DNA of 64,000 nt from JAWXBA01 sp048499805. GTDB lineage: Bacteria > Gemmatimonadota > Gemmatimonadetes > Gemmatimonadales > GWC2-71-9. Shown one piece after another: positions 57,936 to 64,000 of the stretch. The notes under the pieces were generated by a model. The model searched no databases. It saw only the letters and a program-made list of their open reading frames with translations, and was not told where the DNA came from. The DNA lies in NCBI GenBank assembly GCA_048499805.1, contig JASNZF010000003.1, forward strand, positions 124,001-188,000, read 5' to 3'. How positions within the stretch are numbered: the stretch's first letter is position 1; every line of letters begins with the position of its first letter. A program made the position numbers and the translations under genes.

Positions 57936-60007
57936 TGCCACTCGGCTTCCTCGTTCCCGCGTTCCTGGCCGGCCTGGCGGCCCTGGCGATTCCGGTGCTC
58001 TTCCACCTCCGGCAGCGCGATCGCGACCGGCCCTACCGGTTCCCGTCACTGATGTTCCTGCACCGGATCCCGATTCGCACCGCCCAGCACCGGCGGATCA
58101 CCGACTGGCCGCTGCTGCTGCTGCGGGCGCTGGCCATCATCCTGCTGGTGCTCGCCTTCGCGCGGCCCCTGGTCGACCGGTCCGCCGCGGCGGCCGCGGC
58201 CCTCGAGGTGCGGACCGTGGTGCTGGCGCTCGACCAGTCGCTCAGCATGGGACACACCGCCGTCTGGCCGGCGGCGCTGGACTCGGCTCGCGCGCTGATC
58301 AATGACCTCGGCGGGGACGACCGGGTGGCGGTGGTGCTGTTCGACGACGAGGCCGCCGTAGCCCAGCCGTTGACCCTCGACCATGCCACCGCCCTGGCCG
58401 CCATCGAGACCGCGACCCCGACGCCGCGTGGCACCCGGTACGCCTCGGCACTTCGGGCCGGGCGCCAGCTGCTCCTGGCCGATGGCGCCTCGCGCGGCGA
58501 GATCGTGGTCATCACCGACCTCCAGCGCAGCGGGGTCACCGGCCTCTCGGGGCTCGAGCTGCCGGAGGGGATCGCGGTCCGCGCCATCGGGGTTGCTCCC
58601 GCGGACCGCGGCAACACCGCGATCACCGGCATCGACGTGCAGCGGGTGCAGGGAGAGGGGCGCGGCCGGATGACACTCGCCGCGCGGGTGATGACCCGCG
58701 GGCTGGAGGGGCCGCGCCGAGTGCGGCTGGACCTCACCGTGAACGGCCGCGCGAGTGGCACCCGCGAGGTCACCCTGGCGGCGGACGGGATGATTCCCGT
58801 CACCTTCGACCCGGTGCCGCTGCCGGCGGGCGCGGTCCGGGTCACGGTGACCGCGGAACCCGATGCCCTCCCCGGCGACGATGTCTTCCACGCGCTGGTG
58901 CCCGCGGAAGATGCCGAGCGGATCATCCTGGTCTCGCCCGGCGACGCGGCACTCGACGAGACCCTGTTCCTGGAGCGCGCGCTGGAGATCGGCCGCGACC
59001 CGGTGATGCAGGTGGAACGCCGCCTCGCGGGGATGCTGGGCTCGGGGGTGCTCGACGGGGCGGCGGTCGTCGTCCTCTATGATGTGGCGCCCCCGCCGGG
59101 GACCGCCGGCGCGGCCCTGGCGGAATGGGTCCGGGCCGGCGGTGGGCTGGTGGTCGCCGCCGGAGCCCGGCTCAGCCCCCGCTCGGTGGAGGCGGGGGGA
59201 CTGCTGCCCGGCTCGCTCACGGGACCGGTCGACCGCCTCAACGACCGGGGCGGCGTCCTCGGCGACGTGAGCCTGGAGCACCCGATCTTCTCGCCGTTCC
59301 GCGGCAATGCCAGTGGCGCCCTGGGGAGCGCGAGGTTCCTGCGATACGGCCGGGTGGAGCCGACCAGTGACGCCGAGATCCTGGCCAAGTTCGACGACGG
59401 CCTCCCCGCGGTGCTGGAGCGCACCGATGGCGAGGGCCGCGTCCTCCTGGTGGCGGCGCCGCTGGACACCCGCTCGGGCGACTTTCCGCTCCAGGCGGCA
59501 TACCTTCCCTTCCTGAGGCGGCTGGCGGTCCACGCCTCCGGGCGGGTGGTGGCCCCGCTCTGGCAATCGACGGGCGAGGCCTACGGATTCCTGGCGGGCC
59601 TGCGCGAGCCGGTGATCGAATCGCCGTCGGGCGAGTTGATCCGCCCCGCCACCGGCACCACGAGCGGCGCGGCAATCACCCTGCACGAGAATGGCTTCTA
59701 CGCCACCTACGCGGGCCGCGTCCAGGGGGAGCCGGTCGCGCAGGTGGCGGTAAACGTGCCCACGCGGGAGTCGGACCTGACCCCGATGGACCCGCGTGAG
59801 CTGCTGCTCGGGGTGGGGCAGGAAACCACGGTGGGCCGTGCCGGCCCGCCGGCCACCCCGCAGGAAGTCGAAGGGCGCCAGCGACTCTGGCGCGCGCTGC
59901 TGCTCGTCGTGGTGGCGCTGTTGATCGTGGAATCGCTGCTCGCCAGCCGCGGCTGGCGGGGAATCGCGGGCCGCCTGGCGGTCACGCCGGAGAGGAGCAC
60001 ACCATGA
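57935..60007 (+). CDS. BatA-type membrane protein with vWA domain
   Basis: A 690-residue membrane protein. The BatA N-terminal segment (FLVPAFLAGLAALAIPVLFH, RFPSLMFLHR) with two helices leads into a vWA domain (VVLALDQSLSMGH, a DxSxS site), a Rossmann/GATase-like region and a C-terminal membrane helix. It corresponds to Bat/aerotolerance proteins and is large because of the added C-terminal domain. Stop overlaps the next start (ATGA at 60004). Confidence 0.88.
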   Translation: MPLGFLVPAFLAGLAALAIPVLFHLRQRDRDRPYRFPSLMFLHRIPIRTAQHRRITDWPLLLLRALAIILLVLAFARPLVDRSAAAAAALEVRTVVLALDQSLSMGHTAVWPAALDSARALINDLGGDDRVAVVLFDDEAAVAQPLTLDHATALAAIETATPTPRGTRYASALRAGRQLLLADGASRGEIVVITDLQRSGVTGLSGLELPEGIAVRAIGVAPADRGNTAITGIDVQRVQGEGRGRMTLAARVMTRGLEGPRRVRLDLTVNGRASGTREVTLAADGMIPVTFDPVPLPAGAVRVTVTAEPDALPGDDVFHALVPAEDAERIILVSPGDAALDETLFLERALEIGRDPVMQVERRLAGMLGSGVLDGAAVVVLYDVAPPPGTAGAALAEWVRAGGGLVVAAGARLSPRSVEAGGLLPGSLTGPVDRLNDRGGVLGDVSLEHPIFSPFRGNASGALGSARFLRYGRVEPTSDAEILAKFDDGLPAVLERTDGEGRVLLVAAPLDTRSGDFPLQAAYLPFLRRLAVHASGRVVAPLWQSTGEAYGFLAGLREPVIESPSGELIRPATGTTSGAAITLHENGFYATYAGRVQGEPVAQVAVNVPTRESDLTPMDPRELLLGVGQETTVGRAGPPATPQEVEGRQRLWRALLLVVVALLIVESLLASRGWRGIAGRLAVTPERSTP

Positions 60008-63000
60008 CCCCGATCGAGCTGATCCAGGCCGGACGAGACGAGGCGTTGCGCGACGCCGTGGGCGCCATCCGCCGTCACTGGCGACGGCGCGTGCTGCTCG
60101 AGGGTGCCGCGATCGTGGCGGGCACGGCGCTCGGCGCCGTCCTGATGGGTGCCCTCCTCAGCGCGATCCTCGGCCCCGGATCGGCGTCGGCCACCGTGGT
60201 CCGGGTGGTCGGGTACCTCCTGATCGGCGGCGCGGCCGCCCGGTTCCTGGTCATGCCAGCGCTGCGCCGGGCCGACGACGAGAAGATCGCCCTCTACGTC
60301 GAGGAGCAGGACCCGGGTCTCCGGCAGCTGCTCATCTCGGCGGTGCACGAGCTGGACCGGCCCGCCGCGGAGCGGTCATCGCCGGCGCTCGCGGCCCGGG
60401 TCATGGCCCAGGCGGTCGAGGCGGTGGCACGGCTCGAGCGGGGCGCCGTCCTCGAGCGGCCCCGGCTCCGGCGCGCGGCCGGGGGGCTCGCCGCGGTGGT
60501 GGCCACCGGAGCGCTGCTGGCCGCCTTCGGCCCCGGGGTGCTGCGCGACGTGGCCCGGGTGCTGTTCGTCCCCTGGACAGAGGCGGCGGCCGCTCCGGTG
60601 CTGGCAGTGTCGGTTGCGCCGGGCCATGTCAGCGTCCCCCGTGGCGCGGCGCTGGACGTGCGCGCCGACCTCCAGGGCTTCACCGCGCCCGCCGCGGAGC
60701 TGGTCTTCAAGGCCGACAGTGGCGAGACCGAGTGGATCCGGATCCCGATGCTGCGCGACTCGACCGGCGCGGGATACACCATCCGGCTCTTCGACCTGGT
60801 GCACGACACCGACTATTTCGTGGAGTCCGAGGGCGTCACCTCGCCCACCTTCCGGGTGACGGTGACCAACATGCCGGCGGTGAGCAAGGTGGCGCTCGAC
60901 CTCCGGTTCCCGGCCCACACGGCGCTGCCCCCGGAGACGATCGAGGACGGTGGAGACGTCGCCGCCGTGGTGGGCACCACCGTGCAGGTGCGCGCCACCG
61001 TGACGATGCCGGTGATGGGCGGCGTGCTCAACTTCGGCGACGGGACCACCGTCCCGCTCGAGGTGCAGGAGGACGGCTCGGTGCGCGCCTCCTTCCGCGT
61101 CACCCGGGATGGGTCGTATCGCGTGGACCTGCAGGCACCCGATGGCGCCATCGTGCCCGGCACGGTGCACTACACCGTGGAGGCGCTGGTCGACCAGCCC
61201 CCGGTGATCCGGATCGACGAGCCGGGTCGCGACACCAAGGTCACCGCCCTCGAGGAGGTCCTGATCTCGGTCCGCTCCGCGGACGACTACGGTATCAGCG
61301 CCCTCGAGCTGCGGTACAGCGTCAACGGCGGCGAGGAGCGAAGCATCGCCCTGGCCCGGAACACCACCAGCGGCACCACCGACCTCCGCGCGGCGCACAC
61401 GATCTTCCTCGAGGAGTTCAGCCTGGCCCCCGGCGACCTGGTCTCCTACCACGCCGTGGCGATCGATGGCGGCGGCAACCGCTCCACCAGCGACATCTAC
61501 TTTCTCGAGGTCCGGCCGTTCAACCGGAACTATCGCCAGGCCGAGCAGGGCGGGGGGGGTGGCGGCGGAGGGGGCGGCGGCGGCGAATCCCCGGAGGGCC
61601 TCTCCGCCCGGCAGCGCGAGGTGGTTTCGGCCACCTTCAACTGGGTGCGCGACAGCGCCCGGACCAGTGAGCGCGAGAAGCGCGAGAACCTCACGACCCT
61701 GGCGATCGCGCAGGGCAAGATCAAGGAGGACGTGGCGACGCTCGCCCAGCGCATCGCCGAGCGCAACGTGGCGGCCAGCGACACGCTCTTTGCCCTGATC
61801 AAGGCGGAGCTCGACACCGCCGTCCGTGACATGCAGGAGGCCGAGGAGTCACTGGGGCTGGGCCGCGCGCCGGGGGCGATTCCCCCGGAGCAGCGCGCCC
61901 TCCAGCGGCTGCAGCGCGCCGAGGCGGCGTATCGTGACGTGCAGGTGCAGATGGGCCAGCAGGGTGGTGGGGGCGGGGGTGGGGGAGGCGGGGGAGGTGC
62001 CAGCGCCGAGGACCTGGCCGACCTGTTCGAGCTGGAAACCGACCGGATGCGCAACCAGTACGAGGCGGTCCAGCGCGAGGCCTCGAACCAGGCGCAGCAG
62101 GAGGTGGACGAGGCCCGCGAGCGGCTCCGCCAGCTGGCGGCACGCCAGCAGCAGGAGAACGAGCGGATGCAGCGGATGGCCGATGAGCTCCGCGACCGGC
62201 TCGGTCGCGAGGCCGGCAGTGGCGGCGGGGGCGGCGCCCAGCGCGACCTCGCCCAGCAGGCCGAGGAGGAGGCCCGTCGGCTGGAACGGCTGTCGCGCGA
62301 GCGGCAGTCGCCGGAGCTGGCCGACGCCGCCCGCCAGATGCAGCAGGCCGCCGATGCCATGCGCCGGGCGGCGAGCGGGAATTCCCAGCAGGGCCAGGCC
62401 GCCCTGGACCGGCTGCAGCGTGCCGCGCAGGGGATGGACAACGCGCGGAGCAGCGGCATCCAGCAGGAGATCCGCGACCTGGAGCAGCGGGCGCGGGAGC
62501 TGGCCCAGCGCCAGGACGAGATCCAGAGCGGGGTCGAGGGACTCCAGAACAGCAGCGGCACCGACCGCAATGAACGCCTGCGCCGCCTCGACGAGCGCAA
62601 GGACGCCCTGGCCGGGGCGGTTGACGGCCTCCAGTCCGATGCCGAACGCCTGGCGCGGGACGCCCGTCGGGAACAGCCGTCCGCCGCCAGCGGACTCGAG
62701 GGCGCCGCGAGCGAGATCCGGGACAGCCGGCTGCGCGACCGGATCACCTACTCCAAGGGTGTGGCGCGGAGCGGCTCGCCGGAGTACGTCCGCGAGTTCG
62801 AGAACCAGATCAGCGACTACCTCGACTCGGTGGCGGAACGGCTGGAGCGGGCCGCCGGGGCGGTGGGGGAGTCGGCGGAACGGCAGCAGGAGCGGTCACT
62901 GGAGCGGGCCCGCGACCTGGTGCGTGGACTCGAGTCCTTGCGTGAGCGGAGTGCCCAGCAAAGGGACAGCGGGGCGGCGGGGCAGCGGGGCAGTGGGGCA

Positions 63001-63693
63001 GCGGGGCAGCAGGGGCAGGAGGGGCAGCAGGGGCAGCAAGGCAGCGGGGCAGCGGGGCAGCAAGGGCAGCAGGGGCAGCAGGGGCAGCAAGGCAGCGGGG
63101 CAGCGGGGCAGCAAGGGCAGCAGGGGCAGCAAGGCAGCGGGGCAGCGGGGCAGCAGGGGCAGCAGGGCAGCGGGGCAGCGGGGCAGCAAGGGCAGCAAGG
63201 CCAGCAGGGACAGCAGGGACAACAGGGTCAAGGTCAGGGGCAGGGGCAACAAGGACAGCAGGGACAGCAGGGACAGGGTGGTGGTGGTGCCGGCAATCGT
63301 GACGGGGTCACCACCGGATCCGCAGCGCCGCGCACCAATGCCGGAGGCGACGCCCGGCAGCTGGCGGGCGAGTTCCGGCTCCGCCGGCAGGCCGCCGAGG
63401 AGCTGCGCGATGACCTGCGTCGCCAGGGGGTCGAGACGACGGAGCTGGATCGCCTGATCAGCGACCTGCGCAACCTCGAGCGCCCAACCGGCAACCCCGC
63501 CGGGCTCGACGAGCTGCAGGCGGCGCTGATCGATCGGATGAAGACCTTCGAGTTCACGCTCTGGCGGAAGTTCAATGGCGGGGCCACCGGAGGACCGGCG
63601 CTTGGCAGTTCCGGCCAGGTCCCGGCCGAGTACCGGGCGCTGGTGGAGGAGTACTACCGCAGCCTCGCGCGGCGGCCGGGGGCGAGGCCGTAG
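60004..63693 (+). CDS. DUF4175 family protein with coiled coils and octamer-derived Q-rich region
   Basis: A 1229-residue protein: two or three N-terminal membrane helices, Ig-like beta domains to about residue 510, long alpha-helical coiled coil (Glu/Arg/Gln-rich) to about 980, then a low-complexity Gly/Gln/Ser tract (residues about 988-1100, nucleotides 62968-63290), and a folded end with RRQAAEELRDDLRRQG. DUF4175 proteins close this operon in other genomes. The low-complexity tract reads SGAAGQRG or SGAAGQQG because octamers AGCGGGGC are translated in all three phases. It likely spans the periplasm and touches the other envelope proteins. Confidence 0.85.
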   Translation: MTPIELIQAGRDEALRDAVGAIRRHWRRRVLLEGAAIVAGTALGAVLMGALLSAILGPGSASATVVRVVGYLLIGGAAARFLVMPALRRADDEKIALYVEEQDPGLRQLLISAVHELDRPAAERSSPALAARVMAQAVEAVARLERGAVLERPRLRRAAGGLAAVVATGALLAAFGPGVLRDVARVLFVPWTEAAAAPVLAVSVAPGHVSVPRGAALDVRADLQGFTAPAAELVFKADSGETEWIRIPMLRDSTGAGYTIRLFDLVHDTDYFVESEGVTSPTFRVTVTNMPAVSKVALDLRFPAHTALPPETIEDGGDVAAVVGTTVQVRATVTMPVMGGVLNFGDGTTVPLEVQEDGSVRASFRVTRDGSYRVDLQAPDGAIVPGTVHYTVEALVDQPPVIRIDEPGRDTKVTALEEVLISVRSADDYGISALELRYSVNGGEERSIALARNTTSGTTDLRAAHTIFLEEFSLAPGDLVSYHAVAIDGGGNRSTSDIYFLEVRPFNRNYRQAEQGGGGGGGGGGGGESPEGLSARQREVVSATFNWVRDSARTSEREKRENLTTLAIAQGKIKEDVATLAQRIAERNVAASDTLFALIKAELDTAVRDMQEAEESLGLGRAPGAIPPEQRALQRLQRAEAAYRDVQVQMGQQGGGGGGGGGGGGASAEDLADLFELETDRMRNQYEAVQREASNQAQQEVDEARERLRQLAARQQQENERMQRMADELRDRLGREAGSGGGGGAQRDLAQQAEEEARRLERLSRERQSPELADAARQMQQAADAMRRAASGNSQQGQAALDRLQRAAQGMDNARSSGIQQEIRDLEQRARELAQRQDEIQSGVEGLQNSSGTDRNERLRRLDERKDALAGAVDGLQSDAERLARDARREQPSAASGLEGAASEIRDSRLRDRITYSKGVARSGSPEYVREFENQISDYLDSVAERLERAAGAVGESAERQQERSLERARDLVRGLESLRERSAQQRDSGAAGQRGSGAAGQQGQEGQQGQQGSGAAGQQGQQGQQGQQGSGAAGQQGQQGQQGSGAAGQQGQQGSGAAGQQGQQGQQGQQGQQGQGQGQGQQGQQGQQGQGGGGAGNRDGVTTGSAAPRTNAGGDARQLAGEFRLRRQAAEELRDDLRRQGVETTELDRLISDLRNLERPTGNPAGLDELQAALIDRMKTFEFTLWRKFNGGATGGPALGSSGQVPAEYRALVEEYYRSLARRPGARP
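62968..63290 (+). repeat. Coding microsatellite: octamer AGCGGGGC and 9-mer CAGGGGCAG runs
   Basis: Mixture of 8-base and 9-base units. The 8-base ones change frame every unit but return after three (24 bases = 8 codons). All three plus-strand frames are open through the tract. Length change by one octamer would cut off the folded C-terminus. Confidence 0.85.
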
Positions 63694-63726
63694 CAAGGGG
63701 AGAAGCGAGAAGGAAGAAGCGAGAAG

Positions 63727-63760
63727 GGGCGGCGTGCCGGATGCGGGTGCCGCCCTTTTT
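63727..63760 (+). terminator. Intrinsic terminator of the MoxR/DUF4175 operon
   Basis: GGGCGGC (63727-63733) pairs with GCCGCCC (63749-63755) and five T follow (63756-63760). It is the clearest rho-independent terminator in the window, 34 bases after the DUF4175 stop. Heptamers of the GAGAAGC/GAGAAGG type lie between. Confidence 0.85.
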
Positions 63761-63815
63761 CGTGGTCCCCTTCCCCCTGGGGGCCATGTCACATGAGGTA
63801 AGGACGGGAATGCTG

Positions 63816-64000
63816 CTAGTCCAGCCGCTCCTCCATCCATGACGTGATGTCCCGAAACACCTCGGCCCGATTCTCCTCCAGGAAGAGATTGTGACAGGCG
63901 CCGGGGTATTCGTGGTGCGACCGGTCGGTGCTGCCGAGCCGTGCCAGGAGGGCGGCGCTCCCCTCGGGCCGGACGATGGTGTCCTCCCCGCCATGCAGCA
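63816..64000 (-). CDS. Alpha/beta hydrolase (lysophospholipase-like), 3' end only
   Basis: The last 60 codons of a minus-strand gene that begins beyond the right edge. The text LLHGGEDTIVRPEGS carries the catalytic Asp and YPGACHNLFLEE the catalytic His of the serine-aminopeptidase/monoacylglycerol-lipase (Hydrolase_4) family. It ends at TAG (63818-63816). The nucleophile elbow is outside the window. Confidence 0.85.
   Translation of the reverse strand, partial: LHGGEDTIVRPEGSAALLARLGSTDRSHHEYPGACHNLFLEENRAEVFRDITSWMEERLD

Noticed and set aside
63002..63840. Minus-strand Leu/Pro-rich frame opposite the DUF4175 repeats
   Set aside because: Translation of the reverse complement of the octamer tract; no start context or domain.

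Overview
The window is a GC-rich bacterial chromosome segment with densely packed genes and no rRNA or tRNA genes that I can find. The gene families point to Gemmatimonadota: several GxGPGEF-type six-bladed beta-propeller lipoproteins, a FecR/STN-TonB receptor locus, a vWA-DUF4159-MoxR-DUF58-BatA-DUF4175 operon, an S9 dipeptidyl-peptidase, Uma2 genes and an EF-P with a PGNLRAM loop. The phylum is inferred from gene content; no marker phylogeny was possible.

Layout. 1-6.7 kb holds the end of a GGDEF protein, a membrane Fe-S protein, a saccharopine-dehydrogenase-like enzyme coupled to a serine beta-lactamase-like lipoprotein, and a Uma2/propeller pair bracketed by a duplicated piece of the beta-lactamase 3' end. 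6.9-11.8 kb is a lipoprotein, an ECF sigma factor and, divergent from it, fecR and an STN-TonB receptor. 11.8-19.4 kb holds cutC, a zinc-ribbon protein, an LVIVD protein, a bicarbonate module (SbtA-like permease, PII-like SbtB, beta carbonic anhydrase) and RhlE. 19.5-30.9 kb holds a triple-domain membrane enzyme, a propeller lipoprotein, an AbrB/Doc toxin-antitoxin pair, an S9 peptidase, a GxxExxY cassette, DinB, YceI with an exceptional promoter, and a hydrolase. 31-33 kb is a second Uma2/propeller pair with palindromic repeats.

33-42 kb is the most striking region: one minus-strand operon encoding a di-heme b-type membrane protein, a Fe-S/FAD oxidoreductase, a 23-CxxCH cytochrome, a 43-CxxCH cytochrome built from 73-residue repeats, and an outer-membrane barrel. 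It looks like a route for electrons from the inner membrane to the cell surface. 42.4-47.8 kb is a third Uma2 and propeller copy, here split by a lower-GC 3.2-kb block with a response regulator, a secreted Cys-rich peptide, a DsbA-like protein and a lipoprotein. 48-49.3 kb holds efp and a DUF6265 protein. 49.4-63.7 kb is an eight-gene MoxR/DUF4159/DUF4175 operon closed by a good terminator, and the 3' end of an alpha/beta-hydrolase gene lies on the right edge.

A pattern running through the whole window is short tandem repeats with periods of exactly 7 or 8 bases. They sit between genes, at gene starts and inside three reading frames, and the same octamers appear in coding and non-coding places. 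Palindromic repeat modules (labelled A, B and C here) also recur around the propeller genes.
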